Origin: Nocardioides sp. Root122
GTDB taxonomy: Bacteria > Actinomycetota > Actinomycetes > Propionibacteriales > Nocardioidaceae
NCBI RefSeq assembly: GCF_001425025.1
Contig: NZ_LMDE01000014.1
Span: forward strand, 1-64,000
Length of the DNA stretch: 64,000 nt
Reading direction: 5' to 3'
Both the position numbers and the translations under genes were made by a program. The notes under the pieces were generated by a model that saw only the letters and a list, made by a program, of their open reading frames with translations, was not told the DNA's origin and did no database searches. Below are positions 17,233-24,293 of this stretch, piece by piece; the stretch's first letter is position 1, and every line of letters starts with the position of its first letter.

Positions 17233-18156
17233 GTGCCCGCGACCGCACCCTCCGGACCTGCCGTGGTGGCGGGGCGTTACGTGCTGCTCGACCAGATCGG
17301 CTCGGGCGGCATGGGATCGGTGTGGCGGGCGTGGGACGAGCGCACCCGGTGCCACGTCGCGGTCAAGGTCCTGGGCCGCCACAGCGCGGCCCTGCTCGCC
17401 CGGTTCGTCCGCGAGCAGGCGATCCGGGTCCGGCACCCCCACGTGGTCGCACCGCACGGCTGGGCGGCCGAGGACGACCTCGTGGTGCTCGCCATGGAGC
17501 TGGTGCCCGGCGGGTCGGTGGCCGACCTGGTCCGCGAGCACGGACCCCTCGACGCCGGCACGGCCGCGCTGCTCGTCGAGCAGCTCCTCCTCGCCCTCGC
17601 CGCCGTGCACGCGGCCGGCCTGGTGCACCGCGACGTCAAGCCGGCCAACCTGCTGCTCGAGGCGACCGGAGACGCGCCGCCCCACCTCCGCCTCGGCGAC
17701 TTCGGGGTGGCCGCGCCCGTCGCCGACCGGCGCTTCACCACGGTGCCCGGCGCCATCGGGACCGACGGCTACATGGCACCGGAGCAGGCGCGCGGCGCCC
17801 TGCCCGAGCCGACCCAGGACCTCTACGCCGTCGGCCGCGTCGCGCTCGAGATGGTGACCGGGCTGCCTCCGCCGCACCAGCAGGCGATCCCGTCGCACCC
17901 GCTGCGACCGCTCATGGAGCGGCTGCTCGTGGCCGACCCGGCCCAGCGGCCGGCCTCGGCCGAGGCGGCGCTGCGCCTGCTCCGACGACTGCCCGTGCCG
18001 CCGGCGGACTGTCCGCCCGTCCCCGACCGGCTGGGCCCGCCCCCGCGCCGGCGGCGTACGACCGGCGCGGTGGACTGGCTCGGCTGGGCCGCCGTCGCGG
18101 TCCTGGCCGGCGTGGTCGCCGGGTGTCTGTGGCTGCTCCTAGGCTGGTCAGCATGA
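17233..18156 (+). CDS. Membrane-anchored Ser/Thr protein kinase (PknB family)
   Basis: A 307-residue Hanks-type kinase. The glycine loop is IGSGGMGSVWRA, the ATP lysine is in CHVAVKVLG, the catalytic loop is LVHRDVKPANLLLE, and the metal motif is LGDFGVA. The activation segment is RRFTTVPGAIGTDGYMAPEQARG, with APE intact, so it should be active. A Pro/Arg-rich linker and one C-terminal membrane helix (about 283-304) follow, with almost nothing outside, so it has no PASTA or other sensor domain. The stop overlaps the mini-ORF at 18153. Its substrates are unknown; a neighbouring pseudokinase acts far away at 38 kb. Confidence 0.88.
   Translation: MPATAPSGPAVVAGRYVLLDQIGSGGMGSVWRAWDERTRCHVAVKVLGRHSAALLARFVREQAIRVRHPHVVAPHGWAAEDDLVVLAMELVPGGSVADLVREHGPLDAGTAALLVEQLLLALAAVHAAGLVHRDVKPANLLLEATGDAPPHLRLGDFGVAAPVADRRFTTVPGAIGTDGYMAPEQARGALPEPTQDLYAVGRVALEMVTGLPPPHQQAIPSHPLRPLMERLLVADPAQRPASAEAALRLLRRLPVPPADCPPVPDRLGPPPRRRRTTGAVDWLGWAAVAVLAGVVAGCLWLLLGWSA
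18140..18145 (+). promoter_or_regulatory. Leaderless-type -10 box TAGGCT of the mini-ORF before endonuclease IV
   Basis: TAGGCT inside the kinase gene end, seven bases before ATG 18153, so the mini-ORF and endonuclease gene could have their own transcript. Confidence 0.45.
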
Positions 18157-18224
18157 GCCTCACCCCACGACGTTCCGCTCCCCCGCTCCGCTCCTCCGAG
18201 CAACGCCGCGGGGGCCCCGAGTGA
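18153..18224 (+). CDS. Possible leaderless mini-ORF coupled to endonuclease IV
   Basis: ATG 18153 overlaps the kinase stop as ATGA and opens 23 codons (MSLTPRRSAPPLRSSEQ plus six) ending in TGA 18222-18224, which overlaps the GTG start of the next gene as GTGA. The gene after it has no clear Shine-Dalgarno sequence, so translation of this mini-ORF may deliver ribosomes to it. The Arg/Ser/Pro composition gives no function. It could also be a chance frame. Confidence 0.4.
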   Translation: MSLTPRRSAPPLRSSEQRRGGPE

Positions 18225-19021
18225 GCACGCAGCTGTCCGTGGGCGCCCACGTCGACCAGACCGACCCGATCGCGGAGGCCGTCGCGCGCGAGACCACGCT
18301 CGTGCAGTTCTTCCTCGGCGACCCGCAGAGCTACAAGGGGCCCGAGGTGCGGTTCGAGGGTGGCGCCGCGGCCCTGCGCGCGGCGGCCGAGGAGGCGGGC
18401 GTCGACCTCTACGTCCACGCCCCCTACATCGTCAACGTCGCCACGACCAACAACCGCATCCGGATCCCGAGCCGCAAGCTCCTCCAGCAGCACATGGACG
18501 CCGCCGCCGAGGTCGGCGCCAAGGGCCTGATCGTCCACGGCGGGCACGTCAACAAGGACGACGACCCGTCCGTCGGGTTCGACAACTGGCGCAAGGCGAT
18601 CGAGGCCACCGACCTCAAGATCCCGCTGCTGATCGAGAACACCGCCGGTGGCGACAACGCGATGGCCCGCCACCTCGACAGGATCGCGGGCGTGTGGGAC
18701 GCGATCTCCTCGGCAGAGGGCGCCGACGAGGTCGGTTTCTGCCTCGACACCTGCCACGCGTGGGCCGGCGGCATCGACCTCGGCGACGCGGTGGAGAAGG
18801 TGCGCGCGATCACCGGCCGCATCGACCTGGTGCACGCCAACGACTCGCGCGACGACTTCGGCTCCGGTGCCGACCGGCACACCAACTTCGGCCACGGGCA
18901 CCTGCCCGCCGACGAGTTCGCGGGCGTCGTGCGTGAGGCCGGGGCACCCGTGATCTGCGAGACCCCGGGCGGCGCCGCCGAGCACCTGGCCGACTTCGCC
19001 TGGCTCCGCGACCACCTCTGA
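18221..19021 (+). CDS. nfo: Endonuclease IV (AP endonuclease)
   Basis: A 266-residue TIM-barrel nuclease of the AP endonuclease 2 family that cuts 5' of abasic sites during base-excision repair. It starts QLSVGAHVDQTDPIAEAVA, with ADLYVHAPY-like VDLYVHAPYIVNVAT, KGLIVHGGHVN, IPLLIENTAGGDNAMARHLD, GFCLDTCHAWAGG, DLVHANDSRDDFGSG and VICETPGG. The His, Glu and Asp residues in these motifs bind the three zinc ions. Length is near the usual 280. GTG 18221 overlaps the mini-ORF stop. It is followed after seven bases by the convergent sortase gene. Confidence 0.88.
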   Translation: MSTQLSVGAHVDQTDPIAEAVARETTLVQFFLGDPQSYKGPEVRFEGGAAALRAAAEEAGVDLYVHAPYIVNVATTNNRIRIPSRKLLQQHMDAAAEVGAKGLIVHGGHVNKDDDPSVGFDNWRKAIEATDLKIPLLIENTAGGDNAMARHLDRIAGVWDAISSAEGADEVGFCLDTCHAWAGGIDLGDAVEKVRAITGRIDLVHANDSRDDFGSGADRHTNFGHGHLPADEFAGVVREAGAPVICETPGGAAEHLADFAWLRDHL

Positions 19022-19027
19022 CCGCGC

Positions 19028-19678
19028 TCAGCCGACGGGCTCGGCGCTGACGACCACGTTGCTCCGGTAGGCAGTGCCGTCCCAGTCCTCGCAGGTGACC
19101 AGGACCAGTCGGGGCGCGCCGACCTGCCTGAAGATGCCTGCGCTGCGGTGGGCCAGCTCAGCACGCGACAGCACCTCCACCGACCGCACCTCGTAGGCCA
19201 CGGTGCCACCGGTGCGCCGCACGCGCACGTCGTCGCCGGGGACGAGCTCGTCCAACCGGTCGAACGCGCCGCCACCGGTATGCACCGTGTGTCCGGTCAG
19301 CACCGCGGTGCCCGAAGGGGCTCCCGGCCTGGCTCCCCCGGTCCACCAGCCGACCCGGGTGGGGTCCGCAGGCGGGGTGAGCGAGTGCCCGTCGAGCCCG
19401 ATGGGCGCCACGGCCGCACGCACGCCCAGGGCAGGTACGACGACCAGTCGGGGCCGTGCCGCTCGGTGCGTCACTGCGCCACCGTCACGGACGGCCGCGC
19501 GCGCCGAGGCGGGGGTGGACGCCTGCGGGACGGCCACCGTCCGCGGCGACGTCGCGCGAGGGGTCGGCTCGCCCCGCATGCCGACCAGCACCCCGGAGAG
19601 GATGAGGACCGGCGCGGTCAGCGCCGCCCCCATGTGGAGGAAGCGCTGACCGCGACGACCGCCCGAGATGTCAGCCAC
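19028..19678 (-). CDS. Class F-like sortase
   Basis: A 216-residue membrane-anchored transpeptidase. There is one N-terminal membrane helix (about 18-34), a Pro/Ala-rich spacer, then the catalytic domain. AVLTGHTVHTGGGAF carries the catalytic His (about 130), LVLVTCEDWDG the Cys (about 196) and TAYRSNVVV the Arg (about 205). The TC-E-D-W-D-G block and lack of an appendage fit the actinobacterial class F. Its ATG lies within the end of the upstream gene (overlap 19671-19678), whose product has a C-terminal sorting-like region. So this is most likely the dedicated enzyme that attaches that product to the cell wall. Confidence 0.87.
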   Translation of the reverse strand: MADISGGRRGQRFLHMGAALTAPVLILSGVLVGMRGEPTPRATSPRTVAVPQASTPASARAAVRDGGAVTHRAARPRLVVVPALGVRAAVAPIGLDGHSLTPPADPTRVGWWTGGARPGAPSGTAVLTGHTVHTGGGAFDRLDELVPGDDVRVRRTGGTVAYEVRSVEVLSRAELAHRSAGIFRQVGAPRLVLVTCEDWDGTAYRSNVVVSAEPVG

Positions 19679-20963
19679 GGGCCCGTCGGGTCCAGGCCAG
19701 GCGGCCGCTCACCGCACCCAGGAGCACGAGGAGCAGCCCGAGCAGGGAGGTGCCGGGGCTCGCCGGCGATCCCTCGCCGTTCGCACCGGCGTTGACGGCC
19801 GTGGGCAGTGCGCCGGCCTCCTCGGCCGGGGCCGCCGCGGGGGCGACGTGCGTGTCCGCGAATGCCTGCTCGCCGAGGACCTCCGCGTCATTCGGCTGCT
19901 CGTGCGTGGCGTGGTCCTGCGGGGTCGCCTGCCCGTGGTTCTCGTGGTCGCCGTGCCCGCTCTCGGCCTGCGAGGGGAGGACCTCGGGTGAGGTGGGCGT
20001 GGTGTTGGTCGGCGTCGGAGTGGGCGTGGTGGTGGTCGGCGTCGGAGTGGGCGTGGTGGTGGTCGGCGTCGGAGTGGGCGTGGTGGTGGTCTGCGTCGCG
20101 GGCGCACAGTCCTCGACCCAGAAGACCTTGGTCTTGGAGTCGTTGCCGATCGAGCCAGGCGTGTGGATGGTCAGCTTCACGTGGTAGCCCTGCTGCGGGT
20201 GCGGGGCGCCGGTGAAGGACAGCGTGTAGGCCTGCGTGCCGTCGAGCCCCGTCGGCGTACCGGCACCGCTCGCGGGGTCGCCGCCGACGAAGACCTGCGA
20301 CGGCCCGTCGACCACCATGCCGACGCCGGTCGTCGGCGCCTGCTCGGCGAACGTCACCGTGGACACGATGTCGGCCCCCTCGTCGAAGCCGTACCACTCG
20401 ACCTGGAAGGTGCATCCCGGGTGCGGTGAGTTGTTCGGGATGCCGTCGAGCTCGCCGAGCGGGGCGATCTTCACGGTGCCGTTGTTGCCGGCAGGGTCTC
20501 CGTCAGTGCCGCCCTGGGGACCGTTGCCCTGGGGACCGTTGCCCTGGGGACCGTTGCCCTGGGGACCGTTGCCCTGGGGACCGTTGCCCGGTCCGGAGTC
20601 CGCGGAGGACGTGTGGCTCGCGTTCCCGTTCCCGTTCCCGTTCCCGTGACCGTGACCGTGACCGGGCGACGTAGCGGCGGGATGGTGCGCGTGGCCGGGC
20701 CCGGAGGTCTGCGGGGCCTGCGGGGCCTGGGGTGCGGGTGGCGTCGTGCTCGGAGCAGTCGGCTGCGAGGCGGTGTTGCCGTTTCCCTGGGTGAGGCCGT
20801 ACGCGTTCCCGTTGCCCTGTGCGTTGCCGTTGCCGGGGTCGGCCGCAGCCGGTGCGGTGATGCCGAGACCGATTCCCAGACTCGTGGTTGCGGTGAGGAT
20901 GGCCGCGGCCGCGAGTCGGGTGTGCAACCGGACGTGGTGGCCGGTTGCCGAGGTGAATCCCAT
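19671..20963 (-). CDS. Probable sortase-anchored surface protein with His/Asn/Gly-rich repeats
   Basis: A 430-residue exported protein. ATG 20963 follows GGGAGG by eight bases. Signal peptide about 1-43 ending TAPAAADP. Residues of about 44-165 are low complexity (GNGNAQGNGNAYG, PGHGHGHGNGNGNGNA) with five NGPQG repeats. A folded domain follows (about 170-300: NNGTVKIAPL, CTFQVEWYGFDEGADIVSTV, HPQQGYHVKL, KVFWVEDC). Next come (TP)n/TTT repeats and a second His-rich part (SGHGDHENHGQATPQDHATH). The C-terminus has LPTAVNAG, a hydrophobic helix (SLLGLLLVLLGAVSGRLAW) and TRRARG, the layout of a cell-wall sorting signal with a noncanonical LPXTG. It overlaps the sortase gene. The His-rich segments could bind metals; that is inference. 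Confidence 0.7.
   Translation of the reverse strand: MGFTSATGHHVRLHTRLAAAAILTATTSLGIGLGITAPAAADPGNGNAQGNGNAYGLTQGNGNTASQPTAPSTTPPAPQAPQAPQTSGPGHAHHPAATSPGHGHGHGNGNGNGNASHTSSADSGPGNGPQGNGPQGNGPQGNGPQGNGPQGGTDGDPAGNNGTVKIAPLGELDGIPNNSPHPGCTFQVEWYGFDEGADIVSTVTFAEQAPTTGVGMVVDGPSQVFVGGDPASGAGTPTGLDGTQAYTLSFTGAPHPQQGYHVKLTIHTPGSIGNDSKTKVFWVEDCAPATQTTTTPTPTPTTTTPTPTPTTTTPTPTPTNTTPTSPEVLPSQAESGHGDHENHGQATPQDHATHEQPNDAEVLGEQAFADTHVAPAAAPAEEAGALPTAVNAGANGEGSPASPGTSLLGLLLVLLGAVSGRLAWTRRARG
20511..20588 (-). repeat. 15-bp tandem repeat coding NGPQG
   Basis: Five near-identical 15-base units (plus strand GGACCGTTGCCCTGG) code NGPQG in the surface protein. Adjacent GTTCCC and GTGACC hexamers code Gly-Asn and Gly-His runs. 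Expected to vary between strains. Confidence 0.85.
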
Positions 20964-20981
20964 GATTGCTACCTCCCTGGT

Positions 20982-21003
20982 GCCCACGAGCATGCTCGTG
21001 GGC
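20982..21003 (-). promoter_or_regulatory. 22-bp perfect palindrome upstream of the surface protein gene
   Basis: GCCCACGAGCA followed by its exact inverse complement (20982-21003), ending five bases before the GGGAGGT ribosome-binding site. It is in the leader or promoter of the sortase-substrate operon and could be a repressor operator or a leader hairpin. Confidence 0.55.
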
Positions 21004-21053
21004 GACGGATCGAGTGACGGTGTGGTCACGAGTCCGTTGCTCCCCCCCGAGCG

Positions 21054-21078
21054 GTTGCAGGTCGGATCGTGCTGCAAC
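21054..21078 (-). promoter_or_regulatory. Inverted repeat GTTGCAG-N11-CTGCAAC
   Basis: Seven-base perfect inverted repeat with an 11-base spacer about 90 bases upstream of the surface protein start; a second candidate operator in the same intergenic region (20964-21315), which otherwise shows no gene. Confidence 0.4.
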
Positions 21079-21315
21079 GCTCAACCACCGTCGACGCACG
21101 GGGTTACGCACCCGCCACCCCAGGGGGTGGAACGCCTCGACCGCGCCCGCGCACCGCGGACCCGGGGCGGTCGAGAACACCTCTGACGGCGACGCGACCA
21201 CGGGCACGTCGAGGACGGCCTCGCCGACGAGGGGGTGCGTTCGCTCGGCGACGTCCCCGGGACGCACGCAGGGCGCGGCGAGCCCGGAGGACCCGCCGCG
21301 CCCTGCGCGGTGCTG

Positions 21316-21867
21316 CTACGTCTGGGAGGGCGGCGGGGTCTCCCCGCAGTCCTGCACCCAGAACACCTTGGTCTTCGTGTCGTTGCCGTGCGAGCGCGGC
21401 GTCGCGACGGTCACTCGCACGTGGAAGCCCTGCTGCGGGTGGGGGTCACCGGTGAAGGAGAGGGTGTAGGTCTCCCGGGCGTCCAGCCCGGTCGACGTCC
21501 CTGCGCCGGTGGCGCGGTCCTCGCCGACGAAGACCTCCGAGGTGCCGTCGACGGCCAGGCCGACGCCTGTGGTGGGGTCCTGCTCGGTGAACGTCACCGT
21601 GGACACGACGTCCGCCCCGGCGTCGTAGCCGTACCACTCGACCACGAAGGAGCACCCGACGTGCGGGTTGTTCTCGGGCGTGGTGTCGCTGTCCTCGACC
21701 TGGGCGATCTTCACGGTCCCGTTGTTGCCACCGGGGTCCCCGCCGGCCTTGCCGCCGGGGGCAGCACCAGCGGGAGCGGCGCCGACGGTGACGGCGCCGA
21801 GGCACAGGAGAGCTGCCGCGGCGAGACGCGGAGCGCCAAGGACGCGGAGGGGCTGGTCGGGGCGCAT
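21316..21867 (-). CDS. Secreted paralogue of the surface protein domain
   Basis: A 183-residue protein from ATG 21867, with AGGAG eight bases upstream. Signal peptide about 1-35 (RLAAAALLCLGAVTVGAAPAG). The mature part matches the folded domain of the 430-residue neighbour: GNNGTVKIA, NPHVGCSFVVEWYGYDAGAD, VSTVTFTEQDPTTGVG, GAGTSTGLDARETYTLSF, DPHPQQGFHVRV and KTKVFWVQDC. The shared cysteines probably form one disulfide. It lacks the repeats, His-rich parts and sorting signal, so it should be released or bound noncovalently. I do not recognise a named family; tandem duplication is the simplest origin. Confidence 0.72.
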   Translation of the reverse strand: MRPDQPLRVLGAPRLAAAALLCLGAVTVGAAPAGAAPGGKAGGDPGGNNGTVKIAQVEDSDTTPENNPHVGCSFVVEWYGYDAGADVVSTVTFTEQDPTTGVGLAVDGTSEVFVGEDRATGAGTSTGLDARETYTLSFTGDPHPQQGFHVRVTVATPRSHGNDTKTKVFWVQDCGETPPPSQT

Positions 21868-22015
21868 GTGATCTCCTGGCTGGGGCGACGCGGGTGGGGT
21901 CGCTGGTGGGCCTCGATGGCCGGATGGAGGGTGAGATGCCACCCCGCGGACTTCCGGTTCGGAAAAGTTCCGGAGGGGACGCAACCAAATCCGCGCCCGC
22001 TGCGTCTGTACTCGC

Positions 22016-22054
22016 AAGGGACCGGACACGTACGGGGGTCGTGTCTGGTCCCTT
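22016..22054 (+). promoter_or_regulatory. 15-bp inverted repeat in the femX promoter
   Basis: AAGGGACCGGACACG (22016-22030) pairs with CGTGTCTGGTCCCTT (22040-22054) with one G-T position and a nine-base loop. It ends one base before the -10 box TAATGT (22056-22061), so it would cover the -35 region. It may be an operator for femX and the divergent secreted-protein gene. Confidence 0.55.
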
Positions 22055-22055
22055 G

Positions 22056-22061
22056 TAATGT
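22056..22061 (+). promoter_or_regulatory. Leaderless-type -10 box TAATGT of the femX-like gene
   Basis: TAATGT with seven bases to GTG 22069. GGAG also lies just upstream of GTG but too close for a normal Shine-Dalgarno interaction. Confidence 0.55.
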
Positions 22062-22068
22062 CTCGGAG

Positions 22069-23205
22069 GTGACGACGCCCCTCTCGCTCCGCCCGATCTC
22101 TGCGCAGGAGCACCGCGACTTCATCGCCGGCCGGTCGTCCGCCAGCTTCCTCCAGACCCCGGCGTGGGCGCGTGTGAAGTCGGAGTGGCGCAGCGAGTCC
22201 GTCGGCTGGCACCGGGGCTCCGAGCTCGTCGGCGTCGGCCTCGTGCTCTACCGCCAGCTCCCGAAGGTCAAGCGCTACCTCGCCTACCTGCCCGAGGGCC
22301 CGGTCATCGACTGGTCCGGCGACGACCTCGGTGCCTGGCTCGCCCCCATGGTCGCCCACCTCAAGCAGCAGGGCGCGTTCGCGGTGCGGATGGGACCGCC
22401 GGTCGTCACGCGCCGGTGGTCGGCCGAGGAGGTCAAGGGCGGCATCGCCGACGACGCGGTGCGCTCGCTCGGCGACGTACCCCCGCTCGAGCGCTCGCAG
22501 GAGGGTGCGCGCGTGATCGCGCAGCTCCACGAGCTCGGGTGGCAGCACCAGTCCGCCGAGGGCGGCTTCTCGGCCGGGCAGCCGCAGTTCAACTTCCAGA
22601 TCCCGCTCGTCGACGCCGACGGTGCCCCGCGCTCGGAGGACGACGTCCTCAAGGGCATGAACCAGCTCTGGCGGCGCAACATCAAGAAGGCCGACAAGTC
22701 CGGGGTCGAGGTGACCCTCGGCGACGCCACCGACCTCAAGGCCTTCCACGACCTCTACGCCCACACCGCCGAGCGCGACCACTTCACCCCGCGCCCGCTG
22801 TCGTACTTCCAGACGATGTACGACGCGCTCAGCGCCGAGGACCCCGACCGGATCCAGGTCTGGCTGGCCCGTCACGAGGGCGACCTCGTCGCTGCGACCA
22901 TCGCGATCCGGGTGGGCACCCACGCCTGGTACTCCTACGGCGCCTCGTCGACCGAGAAGCGCGAGGTCCGCGGCTCCAACGGCGTGCAGTGGGCGATGAT
23001 CCGCCACGCCCTCGAGGCCGGCGCCCACGTCTACGACCTGCGCGGCATCACCGAGACGCTCGACGCCGACGACCCGCACGTCGGGCTGATCCAGTTCAAG
23101 GTCGGCACCGGCGGCCAGGCCGTCGAGTACGCCGGCGAGTGGGACCTGCCGATCAACCGCGCCATCTACAAGGCGTTCCAGCTCTACCTCGCCCGGAGAG
23201 GGTGA
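22069..23205 (+). CDS. FemX/FemABX-like peptidoglycan peptidyltransferase
   Basis: A 378-residue protein with two GNAT-like halves: FLQTPAWARVKSEWRSESVGWH...GVGLVLYRQLPKVKRYLAYLPEGPVID at the start, then LWRRNIKKADKSGVEV, LKAFHDLYAHTAERDHFTPRPLSYFQ and WYSYGASSTEKREVRGSNGVQWAMI, the classic C-terminal FemABX signature. These enzymes add an amino acid from aminoacyl-tRNA to the peptidoglycan stem or cross-bridge. GTG 22069 is set by TAATGT and by the end of the inverted repeat. The next gene starts nine bases later, suggesting a joint role in cell-wall precursor modification. Confidence 0.85.
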   Translation: MTTPLSLRPISAQEHRDFIAGRSSASFLQTPAWARVKSEWRSESVGWHRGSELVGVGLVLYRQLPKVKRYLAYLPEGPVIDWSGDDLGAWLAPMVAHLKQQGAFAVRMGPPVVTRRWSAEEVKGGIADDAVRSLGDVPPLERSQEGARVIAQLHELGWQHQSAEGGFSAGQPQFNFQIPLVDADGAPRSEDDVLKGMNQLWRRNIKKADKSGVEVTLGDATDLKAFHDLYAHTAERDHFTPRPLSYFQTMYDALSAEDPDRIQVWLARHEGDLVAATIAIRVGTHAWYSYGASSTEKREVRGSNGVQWAMIRHALEAGAHVYDLRGITETLDADDPHVGLIQFKVGTGGQAVEYAGEWDLPINRAIYKAFQLYLARRG

Positions 23206-23213
23206 CGGAGCCG

Positions 23214-24293
23214 ATGAGCCTCACCCTCTCGGTCGACGGCGAGCGCTGGCGTGCCCACCTCCTCGCGACCGCGACGAGGTTCCCCGGCATCGTCCCGGTG
23301 GCCAAGGGCAACGGCTACGGCTTCACCCTCGGCCGCCTGGCCCGGCGCGCGCAGTGGCTGGCCGAGCACGCCGACGAGACCGGGGCGGCCATCGACCTGC
23401 TCTCCGTCGGGACCTACGACGAGCTGCCGGAGGCCGCGTCGCGGTTCGACGGCGACCTGCTGGTGCTCACGCCGTGGCGACCGTTCGGGGCCGCCCTCGA
23501 GCTCGACGAGCGGACCGCGCGGCGCGTGATCCACACGGTCAGCCGGCCCGAGGACCTGACCGCCCTGCTGGAGCGCGACCCCGCCGCGCGGTTCGTGCTG
23601 GAGCAGCTGACCTCGATGCGACGCCACGGGATGACGCGCCGCGACCTGGCCACGGCCGCCGAGGTGCTGGGCACCGGCCGCAGCGGACTGCGCGGCGTCG
23701 CCATGCACCTGCCGCTCAACACCACCTCGCACCTCGGCGAGGTCAACCGGCTCGTCAACGACGTCGTCGCCTCCGGGCTGACGACCCGCACGGTCTTCGT
23801 CTCCCACCTCACCCACGCCGAGATCACCACGCTGGCCGGCAGCTACCCCGACTTCACCGTGCGCCCGCGGATCGGCACCGACCTGTGGCTCGGCGACCGG
23901 GGTGCGCTCGCCGTCCGGGCCACCGTGCTCGACGTGCACGAGGTGGACCGGGGCGACACCTTCGGCTACCGCGGGCGCAGCGCCCCCAAGCACGGGCACA
24001 TCGTCATCGTCAGCGGCGGCACCGCGCACGGCATCGGGCTCGAGGCGCCGACCGGTGACCAGTCGCTCAAGGCCCGCGCCGCCACCCTGGCGCGCGGCGG
24101 CCTCGACGCGGTCGGCTTCGTGCGCTCCCCGTTCTCCATCGACGGCAAGCAGCGCCTCTTCGCCGAGCCGCCGCACATGCAGGCCTCGATGCTGTTCGTG
24201 CCCTCAGGCGCGCGGGTGCCCCGGGTCGGCGAGGAGATCGAGGTCCGGGTCCGCTTCACCGCGACCGACTTCGACCGCGTCGTCATCGGCTGA
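23214..24293 (+). CDS. Alanine racemase-fold PLP protein paired with FemX
   Basis: A 359-residue protein of the alanine racemase N-terminal (TIM barrel, PLP) fold. VPVAKGNGYGFTLG has the PLP lysine (about 31), corresponding to the A-V-V-K-A-N-A-Y-G motif of alanine racemase. MHLPLNTTSHLGEVNRLV and RIGTDLWLGDRGA follow in the barrel and early beta domain. The family usual length is about 370-390. The usual catalytic tyrosine of the C-terminal domain could not be placed, so racemase activity or another substrate is open. ATG 23214 follows CGGAG; GTG 23202, overlapping the femX stop, is an alternative. The last 90 bases overlap the convergent gene at 24204. Confidence 0.72.
   Translation: MSLTLSVDGERWRAHLLATATRFPGIVPVAKGNGYGFTLGRLARRAQWLAEHADETGAAIDLLSVGTYDELPEAASRFDGDLLVLTPWRPFGAALELDERTARRVIHTVSRPEDLTALLERDPAARFVLEQLTSMRRHGMTRRDLATAAEVLGTGRSGLRGVAMHLPLNTTSHLGEVNRLVNDVVASGLTTRTVFVSHLTHAEITTLAGSYPDFTVRPRIGTDLWLGDRGALAVRATVLDVHEVDRGDTFGYRGRSAPKHGHIVIVSGGTAHGIGLEAPTGDQSLKARAATLARGGLDAVGFVRSPFSIDGKQRLFAEPPHMQASMLFVPSGARVPRVGEEIEVRVRFTATDFDRVVIG

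Noticed and set aside
20511..20588. CRISPR-like or regulatory short repeats
   Set aside because: They are in-frame 15-base codon repeats of the surface protein (NGPQG).
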